Assembly (NCBI RefSeq): GCF_001039045.1
Contig: NZ_LFEE01000020.1
Location: 1-62,063 of the forward strand
Length of the DNA stretch: 62,063 bases
From: Lactiplantibacillus herbarum
Lineage (GTDB): Bacteria > Bacillota > Bacilli > Lactobacillales > Lactobacillaceae
Direction: 5' to 3'
The translations under genes and the position numbers were made by a program. Under the pieces are notes generated by a model, which was given only the letters and a program-made list of their open reading frames with translations, ran no database searches and had not been told where the DNA came from. Positions 1-7,279 of the stretch are shown here, piece by piece; the stretch's first letter is position 1, and each line of letters starts with the position of its first letter.

Positions 1-85
1 TACTTGTCTAACAATTATGGGGCACTTCATCACTTACGGATTTTTTATTTTTATTTTTATTTTTTTAAATGGACATTATATAAGA

Positions 86-940
86 TTACTTTCCCCATAA
101 GAACTTGATCAAAGTACGATCCACCTGAGGGTTGCTGTGCAATTTACTGTGACGAGCATTGTGGCCCGTAAACTGTTTTTCAGTATAGCTACGAGCACGG
201 CCCGCAACTAAGTACTTCAACGCAAGTGATGAAACATTCGGAACGGTCCCGTCAGTGTGACCACCAATATTGCCGTATAGGTTTAGTACGCGGACCTGCT
301 GATCAGGTAATAACTGCCGCAACTGGGTCATCTGTCGATAAGTTGCGTTCATCTTGTTGGGCTTACCCGCAGCATTTAACTTTAACCCAGCTGGTTGTTG
401 AATACTAGCTGGAACACCTTTAAAATCTAAACCGGCAAAATGCCCCGCAATATCGACCTGTTTACGTAATTTCGGTAATTGCTTATTCTGGCTGTTCTGT
501 AATGAATAGTAGATCAGTGAAATATTACCCAGAGAATGGCCTACCATATTAAACGATTTAATATCATAACGCTGCTGTAAAGCAACCACCACATTTTTAG
601 CCCACTCACCATGCTTGGCAAAATCTAATTCACGATTATTCGCATAGTTAACTTCTACAATTGGGTTAATAGCACCCTTTTTAAACGTTCCGACCAATTT
701 GACATGACCATTTTTACTAACCATCGCACGTATAACCGACGTTGTCACACCAGCTTTTTCAGCAGCAGTCACCATATGTGTTTCAGCGTGATAACTACTA
801 CCACCACCGTGAAAGAACAACGTCGGTGTGGTTGATTGCACGTACCGTTGGTGTGACTGTAGTCGTGTGCAACCACTGATACTTAATCCTAATAATACTA
901 ATACCCCTAAAAGTAGACTACCCCGTACCCATTTTTTCAT
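86..940 (-). CDS. DUF915-type alpha/beta hydrolase, predicted lipoprotein
   Basis: 284 aa. The N-terminus is a lipoprotein-type signal: basic start, hydrophobic segment, then a lipobox ending in Cys at about residue 24 (LSISGC). An alpha/beta hydrolase core follows, with an early FFHGGG oxyanion-type strand and the nucleophile elbow VGHSLGN at about residues 133-139. A late HTDGTVP segment and GHNARHSKLH near the C-terminus are candidates for the acid and His of the triad. This pattern matches the DUF915 surface hydrolases common in lactobacilli; the substrate is unknown. It is monocistronic on the minus strand, and an AT-rich tract lies between its stop and the window edge. Confidence 0.85.
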   Translation of the reverse strand: MKKWVRGSLLLGVLVLLGLSISGCTRLQSHQRYVQSTTPTLFFHGGGSSYHAETHMVTAAEKAGVTTSVIRAMVSKNGHVKLVGTFKKGAINPIVEVNYANNRELDFAKHGEWAKNVVVALQQRYDIKSFNMVGHSLGNISLIYYSLQNSQNKQLPKLRKQVDIAGHFAGLDFKGVPASIQQPAGLKLNAAGKPNKMNATYRQMTQLRQLLPDQQVRVLNLYGNIGGHTDGTVPNVSSLALKYLVAGRARSYTEKQFTGHNARHSKLHSNPQVDRTLIKFLWGK

Positions 941-1029
941 TTACTCAACATCCCCATTAATTTAATTATCTTTATTGTACTGGGTTAGTGTTACTAGAAG
1001 GCAAGTGATTTGTTTGAAAAAAAATCAAA

Positions 1030-1067
1030 AACATCAAAAAACGTCCAGAACTTTTCTGTTCTGAACG
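1030..1067 (-). terminator. Intrinsic terminator after the NADH-oxidase-family gene
   Basis: Inverted repeat CGTTCAGAAC/GTTCTGGACG (arms at 1058-1067 and 1042-1051) followed on the minus strand by a T-run. It lies just beyond the ancestral stop codon at 1080, not the premature stop at 1221, which supports the longer reading frame as the original gene. Confidence 0.8.
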
Positions 1068-1079
1068 CCTGTCTATGAT

Positions 1080-1220
1080 CTAATCCTTAACAGAATGGAC
1101 CGTTGATTGCCAATTTCCAGTAGCCGTCACTCGTGGTGTTTGGTTACCTAATTGGTATTCTTGTTCGACAGCTTGCTGACCGGCCAAGTTCAAATAATTA
1201 AATGGTTCATTAAAATTAGG
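1080..1220 (-). pseudogene. Orphaned C-terminal coding sequence of the upstream NADH-oxidase-family gene
   Basis: Read in the same frame past the TAG at 1221-1223, 46 further sense codons follow to a TAG at 1080-1082. They begin PNFNEPFNYLN, which continues the family's C-terminal DMxFQPxFxxPxNYLN signature, and end WQSTVHSVKD. The simplest reading is a CAG (Gln) to TAG change. The tract is otherwise open and ends next to a terminator, so the lesion looks recent. Confidence 0.85.
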
Positions 1221-2492
1221 CTAGAAAAACATATCAACATAAGCTAAATCGTCGATCGTATTACCATTTTGAATCATCACTGAAATCGTGTTAGCCGCCT
1301 GAGCAATATCGTGTTCACTCCAGAACTGAGCACCTAGAATCTGCCGGTTATCGTAACGATAAACTAATTCAATCGTCACCTTGGCCGTAGTTGGCATGTA
1401 TGACGGTCGCCAATCACCAACGTAAATGGCCCGGCGAATTGGCAACTTATCCTTCATCGCTGCATCGTAAGTCAGTCCGGTAGTCGCCAATGTATAATCG
1501 AACAACTTCATCGCTGAAGTCGCTTGCGTTCCCATGTATGGTTGGATATTACCAAAAACATTAATCCCAGCTAACGCCCCTTGCCGCAATGCGTTAGTTG
1601 CTAACGGTGTGTATGCCGGTTGCCCCGTTGGATTGAAGTTAACCACACAAGCATCGCCAGCCGCATAGATCTGTGGGTTTGAAGTTTGAACATAATCATT
1701 AATAATCAATGCACCGTGTCGATCCATCTCAACCTGACCGCGCAATAATTCCGTATTCGGTACGAAACCAGTACAGACGATTGCCAAATCAACGACGTAA
1801 TCATCTTGAACAGTTTCAATTTGTAATCGGCCATCATCACTGCTCGTAAAACCAGTGACTCGTTCATTTAAGTGCACATCAACGTGATGCTCACGTAGCA
1901 GGCCCACCGCCTTGGTCGACATTTCAGTACTGATATAATTATTGAGAATCTGGTCATGCGACTGAAATAACGTCACGGGCTGCTCCATACTAGCGTAACT
2001 TTCCGCAAATTCAGTCCCCATATAACCAGCGCCAATCACAGCGACGTGTTGTTTTTCCCCAAGTGAACGGTACAGTTGCTTCGCCTGCTCATAATTCTTA
2101 CATAGCAACACCTTGGCATGGTCAATCCCCATTATCGGCGGTACAACCACTGAAGAACCAGTTGCCATGATTAATTTATCATACCGATCAATAAAAACCC
2201 GACCAGTCTGCATATCAACGACTTGCATCGTCTGTTGCTCACTATCAATTCGTAGGACATTATGCTGAGTCTTCAACTGAGCCCCCAACTTTACCAAGTC
2301 AGCTGGTGCAGCGTAAAACATCTCTTCTAAATGTTTGATAACCCCAGTCAGATAGAGATAAATACCACTTGAAACGAATGAAATATTATTATTACGCTCA
2401 TAAATGGTGACTTCCGTTTCTGGATGCCGAGTTAAAATCTGACGAGCCGCCGCTGTGCCAGCGTGCGTACTACCAACAATGATCACTTTCAT
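1221..2492 (-). CDS. NADH oxidase/peroxidase-family flavoprotein, C-terminally truncated by TAG
   Basis: 423 aa from the ATG at 2492, with AAGGAG upstream; in-frame GTG starts slightly earlier are possible. Visible features are the N-terminal FAD-binding fold with the GSTHAG His10 motif, a second dinucleotide fold (VIGAGYMGTEFAE) for NADH, and a FAD-contact YAAGDA segment. The redox-active Cys42 of water-forming NADH oxidase and NADH peroxidase (SFLSCG) is Ser here (SFVSSGIYLYL, Ser42). In the Enterococcus enzyme the C42S change is known to shift the product from water to H2O2. The frame stops at a TAG about 47 codons short of the usual end, losing the dimer-interface tail. Activity is doubtful. 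Confidence 0.85.
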   Translation of the reverse strand: MKVIIVGSTHAGTAAARQILTRHPETEVTIYERNNNISFVSSGIYLYLTGVIKHLEEMFYAAPADLVKLGAQLKTQHNVLRIDSEQQTMQVVDMQTGRVFIDRYDKLIMATGSSVVVPPIMGIDHAKVLLCKNYEQAKQLYRSLGEKQHVAVIGAGYMGTEFAESYASMEQPVTLFQSHDQILNNYISTEMSTKAVGLLREHHVDVHLNERVTGFTSSDDGRLQIETVQDDYVVDLAIVCTGFVPNTELLRGQVEMDRHGALIINDYVQTSNPQIYAAGDACVVNFNPTGQPAYTPLATNALRQGALAGINVFGNIQPYMGTQATSAMKLFDYTLATTGLTYDAAMKDKLPIRRAIYVGDWRPSYMPTTAKVTIELVYRYDNRQILGAQFWSEHDIAQAANTISVMIQNGNTIDDLAYVDMFF

Positions 2493-2563
2493 ACGTGCCA
2501 CTTCCACTCCTTCAGACTTATTGCTATTTAGTTTCTCCGTTCAACCATTACCACTATTCATCT

Positions 2564-2623
2564 ATTATAACGTGCTTTAGCTTATTTGTACATAAGTCTG
2601 ATTTGTGTGATTCAAACGAATCA
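2564..2623 (-). promoter_or_regulatory. Promoter region of the NADH-oxidase-family gene with a perfect 16-bp dyad
   Basis: A TATAAT -10 (minus strand, 2564-2569) has a weak TGTACA -35 at 2587-2592. Upstream of it is the perfect inverted repeat TGATTC-AAAC-GAATCA at 2608-2623, and CTTAT...ATAAG (2581-2596) overlaps the -35. The dyads could be regulator sites; the regulator is not identifiable. Confidence 0.45.
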
Positions 2624-2731
2624 GCAAGCGTGATATTAATATATTAATTAAACTGTATTTATCATAGTTATATCAGTGTTTTAAACTGATGGCGTCAGGC
2701 TTTCACTATATAATTGAGCACTAAAACAGTT

Positions 2732-2845
2732 TCACAGCCACTGGTTATTCTTAGCTACTTTAATCGCTTCTAGGCGATTGTGAACCCCCAGCTTACTGAA
2801 GATTGCTGACAAGTAATTACGAGTCGTTTCACTGTCATATTGATA
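2732..2845 (-). pseudogene. Remnant: C-terminal HTH of a LuxR/NarL-family response regulator
   Basis: Thirty-seven codons ending at a TGA (2732-2734). The translation contains SETTRNYLSAIFSKLGVHNR followed by LEAIKVAKNNQWL, which is the recognition helix and terminal helix of a DesR-like LuxR-family regulator. No start, receiver domain or HTH N-terminus remains. It overlaps, in another frame, the beginning of an ABC-ATPase-like fragment, consistent with a deletion joining the two ends of a former operon. Confidence 0.75.
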
Positions 2846-2910
2846 TTCGTTAAAACAGGCTGTTCCCCATACTTAAACGCAACGTGGTGTGCTACTATCA
2901 ATGCTGTCAT
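2827..2910 (-). pseudogene. Remnant: N-terminus of an ABC transporter ATPase
   Basis: From an ATG at 2910, preceded by AAAGGGGA, the first 28 codons read like the beginning of an ABC ATPase: a beta-strand, then FKYGEQPVLTNINMTVK, the A-loop Tyr segment ahead of the Walker A. The frame then runs into the LuxR remnant and stops. No Walker A survives. The call rests on a short but characteristic segment. Confidence 0.55.
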
Positions 2911-2978
2911 TCTAATCACGTCCCCTTTACTTGATAAACCTAGTTTAACAAGCTATTGGCGTACTCAGTAGTCCCTTT

Positions 2979-3007
2979 TGTCATGACTTCGATATGACAA
3001 ATGTCAT
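2979..3007 (-). promoter_or_regulatory. Three TGTCAT half-sites, putative LuxR-type response-regulator operator
   Basis: TGTCAT (2979-2984), N9, ATGACA (2994-2999), AA, TGTCAT (3002-3007). It sits about 70 bp upstream of the ABC-ATPase remnant and is plausibly the operator of the lost operon. The assignment to a DesR/LuxR-family regulator is inferred from the neighbouring HTH remnant. Confidence 0.45.
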
Positions 3008-3011
3008 GTTT

Positions 3012-3058
3012 TAAAAAAAGGTAGTCAACGTTAGCTTACTAACATTGACTACCTTTTA
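3012..3058 (-). terminator. Intrinsic terminator after the Zn-alcohol dehydrogenase
   Basis: Hairpin AAAAGGTAGTCAATGTTAG / CTAACGTTGACTACCTTTTTTT on the minus strand, just after the stop at 3086. Confidence 0.9.
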
Positions 3059-3085
3059 CATACTATGTTCTATAGTTAATTTTAT

Positions 3086-4123
3086 TTATTCGCTAATAAC
3101 CAATAATGACTTAATCGCTTCACGTTGGTCCATTGCTTCATACGCCTGTTGAACGTGATCTAAGTCAAATCGTTGGGTAAAGACTTTTCCCGGGGGAATC
3201 TCACCCTTCAAAACAGCATCCAACAAGATTTCACGGTCATACGTCGTAACCGAAGCGATCCCGCCGCGTAAACCAATATTACGCCAGAATAAGTTATTGG
3301 TGTTCATCTCAGCTTTTTGAGGAACACCGACTCGACCGACAATAGCACCGGGACGGCCAACTTTAATCGCCGTATCAACGGACTGCTCAGTCCCAACACA
3401 ATCCAACACGGCATCGGCACCAGCACCGTCCGTCAATGCCATTACACCGTCAACTGCCGCGTCACCACGTTCAGCCACAATATCAGTTGCACCAAAAGCT
3501 TTCGCCATCCGTTGGCGATCTTCGTGACGACTCATCGCAATAATCCGTTTAGCACCACGTAATTTAGCCGCGATTACCCCACAGAGTCCAACGGCGCCGT
3601 CACCCATGACAACTACCGTATCTCCGGGTTTAACTTCTGCCGTAGCAGCTGCATGGTAACCGGTTGCCATCACGTCAGATAAGGTCAATAGATCATTGAG
3701 CTGATCATCGGTGTAGTCCGCTGGTTTTCCGGGGATCTTAACTAAGGCCCAGTCAGCGTTAGTGAAACGTAAATATTCACCTTGGTAACCAACGACTTCA
3801 TCGTCGTGGGCATTGATACAGTTACCGTCAAAGCCAGCTAAACAAGCCGCACAATGGCCACAACCATGTGTAAAGGGAGCAACGACAAAGTCACCTGGTT
3901 TAACGTTAGTTACTTGATCACCAACTGATTCAACGACCCCGATTGCTTCATGTCCCACGGCAGAAGGCTGACGTTTAGAAATCCCACGATACCACCAGAG
4001 ATCTGAACCGCAAACACAAGCCCGGACAATCTTGATGACGGCATCCGTTGGTTTTGTAATCTGCGCTTTTGGCACCTCACGTGCTTCTACTTTACCAGGT
4101 TCAACAAAGACTGCTGTTTTCAT
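3086..4123 (-). CDS. Zinc-dependent alcohol dehydrogenase (MDR family)
   Basis: 345 aa, the normal length. The N-terminal GroES-like domain has the catalytic-zinc ligands (Cys in CVCGSDLW and GHE of VGHEAIGV). The structural-zinc cluster CGHCAACLAGFDGNC is at about residues 88-102. The Rossmann domain carries VMGDGAVGLCG. It is closest in feel to the broad NAD(P)-dependent Zn-alcohol/threonine dehydrogenase group; substrate unknown. It has a strong AGGAGG site and is the third gene of a probable operon with the flavodoxin and NAD(P)-binding genes, driven by the MerR-type promoter near 5500. Such operons often handle aldehydes or thiol-reactive electrophiles; that role is inferred. Confidence 0.9.
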   Translation of the reverse strand: MKTAVFVEPGKVEAREVPKAQITKPTDAVIKIVRACVCGSDLWWYRGISKRQPSAVGHEAIGVVESVGDQVTNVKPGDFVVAPFTHGCGHCAACLAGFDGNCINAHDDEVVGYQGEYLRFTNADWALVKIPGKPADYTDDQLNDLLTLSDVMATGYHAAATAEVKPGDTVVVMGDGAVGLCGVIAAKLRGAKRIIAMSRHEDRQRMAKAFGATDIVAERGDAAVDGVMALTDGAGADAVLDCVGTEQSVDTAIKVGRPGAIVGRVGVPQKAEMNTNNLFWRNIGLRGGIASVTTYDREILLDAVLKGEIPPGKVFTQRFDLDHVQQAYEAMDQREAIKSLLVISE

Positions 4124-4202
4124 AATTAAATTCCTCCTGAAATTAATATTGCTATTCTTTAATCATCATAATTAACTAACCTGAATAGTACATAGATCCA
4201 GG

Positions 4203-4709
4203 TTAACTCAGACCTATTTCAGCATACCAAGCTTCAATACTAGTCTGCAATTTTTGCGTTTGAGATAATAACTGTCTAGTTGCTTCTAGGCCAGATTCAA
4301 CGCTAACCTCTGGAACCAAGTTTTTAAAATCCACTTCATAATCACCAGCCGTGCCCATATCTGTAAAGAACGGGGCGATGGACCCTTGAAAATCATGCAA
4401 GTCCCTCAAAAACGTCCGAACAGGCGTCGCAACTTGTCCACCCCAGACCGGCCCACCAACAAGAACCTTCTGGTAGTCAGTCAACGTTGGCAAAGCGTTC
4501 GTCAGTTTCGGTAACTGACCACTAGCCATTTGCTGTTTAGCCGTATCCGAAGTCGCATACATATCAGTCGAAAAAGTGTCCGCAGCGACGGTCAACTCAA
4601 CTATGTCCGCTGGCACCCGTTTAGCGGTCAATTCGGCAGCCAGTGCCTGTGCCAAACGTTTGGTCGTTTGTGACCATGAATAATAAACAATTAATACTGC
4701 TTTTGTCAC
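4203..4709 (-). CDS. Flavodoxin-family protein
   Basis: 168 aa. It begins MTKAVLIVYYSWSQTTKRLA, the FMN-phosphate loop of flavodoxin-like folds. A central LVGGPVWGGQVATPVRTFL segment is typical of the flavodoxin_4 group seen beside aldehyde and alcohol-metabolising enzymes. FTDMGTAGDY gives the third FMN loop. It probably carries electrons or reduces quinones using FMN; the partner is unknown. It lies between the NAD(P)-binding protein and the alcohol dehydrogenase in the same direction. Confidence 0.85.
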   Translation of the reverse strand: MTKAVLIVYYSWSQTTKRLAQALAAELTAKRVPADIVELTVAADTFSTDMYATSDTAKQQMASGQLPKLTNALPTLTDYQKVLVGGPVWGGQVATPVRTFLRDLHDFQGSIAPFFTDMGTAGDYEVDFKNLVPEVSVESGLEATRQLLSQTQKLQTSIEAWYAEIGLS

Positions 4710-4737
4710 TCAAAATCATCCCTTAGTCTAATTTAAC

Positions 4738-5343
4738 CTACTTACGATTGATTCCCAAACTATCACGTGAACCCATCTCAGGATCATGGGCTAAACGCAT
4801 GACTAAGTCCGCAATACTGGTAACAGCAACATCATGACCACCAAAAGGTTCGCCCTTCTTAGTAATCTCGTAATCGAGGTCGCCACCATTATCAAACCAG
4901 CCCGGACGAATGACCGTATAGTTCAGGTCTGAACCTTCAACGACATCCGCAGCCTTGCGGTAAGCACTGAGCATGGAATTGTATTTCAAATTGCCCCTGT
5001 CACCAATCGAAGCTGGAATTTCATTGTAGATTCCCATCGAAGTGATGAATAATAGTCGCTTGACCGTAGTCGTCCCCATGGCCGCAACCAAGGCTTCAGC
5101 CATTTGAGGTAAATCCCCGCTTAAGGCAGCGAAAACAACGTCCTGACCGGCCAATGCTTCCTTCAAAACTGCAGTGTCCGTTACACTACCAATCACAACG
5201 CGTTCACGGTTTTTATCAACACTACCGAGCCGATTAGTACTGCGTGCCATCAACGTTAAATCATCATTTGAGTTTGCCAATAAATATTGACGAGTGGCAC
5301 TACCAACCGTTCCAGTAGCACCAATAATTAGAATTTTAGTCAT
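4738..5343 (-). CDS. NAD(P)-binding oxidoreductase, atypical SDR (NmrA-like)
   Basis: 201 aa, a single Rossmann domain. The nucleotide motif ILIIGATGTVGSATR is at the N-terminus. ITSMGIYNE and YTVIRPGWFDN follow the order seen in YhfK/YtfG-type atypical short-chain dehydrogenases, which often lack the classical catalytic Tyr-Lys pair. It is the first gene downstream of the MerR-type promoter, with a clear GGAGGAATTC ribosome site. Function is probably quinone or aldehyde related, by context only. Confidence 0.85.
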   Translation of the reverse strand: MTKILIIGATGTVGSATRQYLLANSNDDLTLMARSTNRLGSVDKNRERVVIGSVTDTAVLKEALAGQDVVFAALSGDLPQMAEALVAAMGTTTVKRLLFITSMGIYNEIPASIGDRGNLKYNSMLSAYRKAADVVEGSDLNYTVIRPGWFDNGGDLDYEITKKGEPFGGHDVAVTSIADLVMRLAHDPEMGSRDSLGINRK

Positions 5344-5482
5344 AAGTTGAATTCCTCCAGATTTAAGTGCTGGCTAATTGATGAATCCAATTGGACCTAA
5401 CACTAGTTTAACCCAGTAATCCGAGTTAGCCATTAATCACACTTCCAAGGATCATCTGCGTTGCTTGATCTCTACAAAACCT

Positions 5483-5513
5483 ATTTTAAAACCTTGAAGT
5501 AACTTCAAGGCAA
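5483..5513 (-). promoter_or_regulatory. MerR-family promoter/operator for the oxidoreductase-flavodoxin-ADH operon
   Basis: A -35 TTGCCT (5508-5513) and a -10 TAAAAT (5483-5488) on the minus strand are separated by 19 bp, the overlong spacing typical of MerR-activated promoters. The spacer region carries the perfect dyad CCTTGAAGT-A-ACTTCAAGG (5492-5510), like sites of AdhR/NmlR-type MerR regulators. No MerR gene lies in this window. Confidence 0.75.
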
Positions 5514-5609
5514 GCTTTTTTGATGATCTTTTCAATTAAATTTAAGTAGGACTACTCAGCTAAGACGAATTTTTCTACTATATATAATGTAGTCGCAGTC
5601 TAATCAGCA

Positions 5610-5648
5610 TAAAAAACGCACCTCCCGATGAAGTTCGAGAAGTGCGTC
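5610..5648 (-). terminator. Intrinsic terminator after the esterase
   Basis: Long hairpin CGCACTTCTCGA / TCGGGAGGTGCG followed by TTTTTT on the minus strand. The rest of the 5344-5665 gap holds only the MerR-type promoter. Confidence 0.9.
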
Positions 5649-5665
5649 TAGTGAGGTACTAATAA

Positions 5666-6619
5666 TTATTGATGATTACGTTCCATAATCCAGCTAGTGG
5701 ATAAAGTCATAGCGGCGCGGGTTGCATGCGTTTCATCTAAAGCATTGACCATCACAAAATCATGGATCATGCCTTGGAATTGGACTTGTGTCACTTCAAC
5801 ACCAGCTTCGCGTAACTTGTTGGCATAAGCTTCACCTTCGTCACGTAAGACATCCGCTTCACCGTTCAAAATCATGGCAGCTGGTAAACCCTTTAAGTCT
5901 TCTAGACTTGCGCGCAATGGTGAGGCCGTAATTTCTGCACGTTCGGCAGGATCAGTTGTATATTGATCCCAGAACCATTGCATCCCTTCCTTAGTCAAAT
6001 AGTAGTCTTCAGCAAATTGATTATATGACGCTGTTTCAAAGTTAGCATCCGTAACCGGATAGTAGAGTAATTGTTGTTTAATTTCAATCCCATGACGTTG
6101 CTTAGTCATCAACGTCATAACGGTTGCCATGTTCCCACCGACTGAATCGCCAGCCACTGTTAAGCGGGTCACATCCAAGTTTTCGCTTTGCGCGATACTT
6201 GGTAACTGCTGTAAGACCGCGTAATTCTGTTCGATTGCCGTTGGATACTGTGCTTCTGGTGACAAACTGTATTCGGGGAAGATCACTACTGAATTGGTTC
6301 GTACTGCTAGTTCCCGAACTAACTTATCATGTGTCTGAGCACTACCAAATACCCAACCAGCACCATGAATATAGAAAATCACTGGCAACTGTGCATGGTT
6401 ACCTGCTGGACGAATAATGCGGACGTTGATGGCACCCCATTTACTCGTTTCCATCAGCGTATCCTTAATATCAACGTTAGCTTTCTTAACTGGTGACGTT
6501 TGAACTTTTTCTAGTAAATCGCGGCCATCTTGTGGTTGTAATTCATAGATCCGTGGATGTGGCGCATTAGCAAGGCTAAAATCCTGAGCAGCTGATTCCA
6601 AAACAATCTTCTTTGACAT
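5666..6619 (-). CDS. Alpha/beta hydrolase, acetyl-esterase/HSL family
   Basis: 317 aa from the ATG at 6619, with CGGAG 8 bp upstream; an in-frame GTG three codons earlier overlaps that site. Hormone-sensitive-lipase family motifs are present: HGAGWVFGS (HGGG-type oxyanion hole), GDSVGGN (nucleophile Ser, about residue 164), a late NGEADVLRDEG (Asp) and GMIHDF (His). Predicted cytosolic, no signal peptide. It is divergent from the MarR-type regulator, with two CGTGCACG operators between them, so it is probably the regulator's target. Substrate likely short-chain esters. Confidence 0.88.
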   Translation of the reverse strand: MSKKIVLESAAQDFSLANAPHPRIYELQPQDGRDLLEKVQTSPVKKANVDIKDTLMETSKWGAINVRIIRPAGNHAQLPVIFYIHGAGWVFGSAQTHDKLVRELAVRTNSVVIFPEYSLSPEAQYPTAIEQNYAVLQQLPSIAQSENLDVTRLTVAGDSVGGNMATVMTLMTKQRHGIEIKQQLLYYPVTDANFETASYNQFAEDYYLTKEGMQWFWDQYTTDPAERAEITASPLRASLEDLKGLPAAMILNGEADVLRDEGEAYANKLREAGVEVTQVQFQGMIHDFVMVNALDETHATRAAMTLSTSWIMERNHQ

Positions 6620-6660
6620 AATAAGCACTCCGTTTCATATGTTATAATGATGGCAAGTAA

Positions 6661-6717
6661 GACGTGCACGACTTATTTGGTAAATTCATTATAGGACGTG
6701 CACGATCTAATTGTCAA
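6661..6717. promoter_or_regulatory. Divergent promoter with two identical GACGTGCACGA operators
   Basis: GACGTGCACGA occurs at 6661-6671 and 6695-6705; each contains the palindrome CGTGCACG. For the esterase, TTGACA (minus strand, 6712-6717) and TATAAT (6688-6693) are 18 bp apart, and the second copy lies in that spacer. Binding there would block RNA polymerase. The most likely binder is the adjacent MarR/OhrR-like protein. Confidence 0.7.
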
Positions 6718-6745
6718 CACTTTATTTTGAAAGGATTCGATCACA

Positions 6746-7180
6746 ATGGAAAAAGAGCCACTACGTCCCCTAGAAGATCACTTTTGTTTTTCAGTCTACA
6801 ATACGTCCCACGCCATTCAACGTATCTACCAGCCGCAGTTAGCCGCACATGGGTTAACCTACCCGCAATATCTAGTGCTAGTGATTTTATACACGCAAGG
6901 TGATAGTACCGTCAAGGAATTAGGCGCACAGCTAAATCTTGGGACAGGTACAACAACACCCCTGCTAAAACGGATGGAAAAAGCCGATTTAGTACGACGT
7001 CAGCGTAACCCTAACGATGAGCGCAGTATCCTCATTGCGTTGACGGAACACGGTGAACAAGAACGGATTGCACTGAAGAACATGCCAGATTTATTAACCA
7101 ACAAAGCCAGTTTGACTGATCAGCAGTGGGACCAACTGACTCTTTTGATTAACCAACTAATGACTGATCTGAATCAATAA
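6746..7180 (+). CDS. MarR-family regulator, OhrR-like
   Basis: 144 aa. Winged-helix MarR fold: TYPQYLVLVILY, then the HTH VKELGAQLNLGTGTTTPLLKRMEKADLVRRQRNPNDERS, with the DER wing motif. The N-terminal HFCFSVYNTS places a single Cys (about residue 15) where OhrR carries its peroxide-sensing Cys, so it may be redox controlled; this is inferred. It is divergent from the esterase, and the shared region has two palindromic sites. It ends at a bidirectional terminator shared with the catalase gene. Confidence 0.87.
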   Translation: MEKEPLRPLEDHFCFSVYNTSHAIQRIYQPQLAAHGLTYPQYLVLVILYTQGDSTVKELGAQLNLGTGTTTPLLKRMEKADLVRRQRNPNDERSILIALTEHGEQERIALKNMPDLLTNKASLTDQQWDQLTLLINQLMTDLNQ

Positions 7181-7216
7181 ACTAAGCCGTTTGTTTAACT
7201 AGCAATAGCTCAAATT

Positions 7217-7262
7217 AAAAGACCGAACTAAAATCGCAGCTGATTTTAGTTTGGTCTTTTGC
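7217..7262. terminator. Bidirectional terminator between the MarR regulator and catalase
   Basis: Hairpin AAAAGACCGAACTAAAATC / GATTTTAGTTTGGTCTTTT with A/T runs on both sides, between convergent genes. Confidence 0.9.
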
Positions 7263-7279
7263 TTGTCACTGATTAAATA

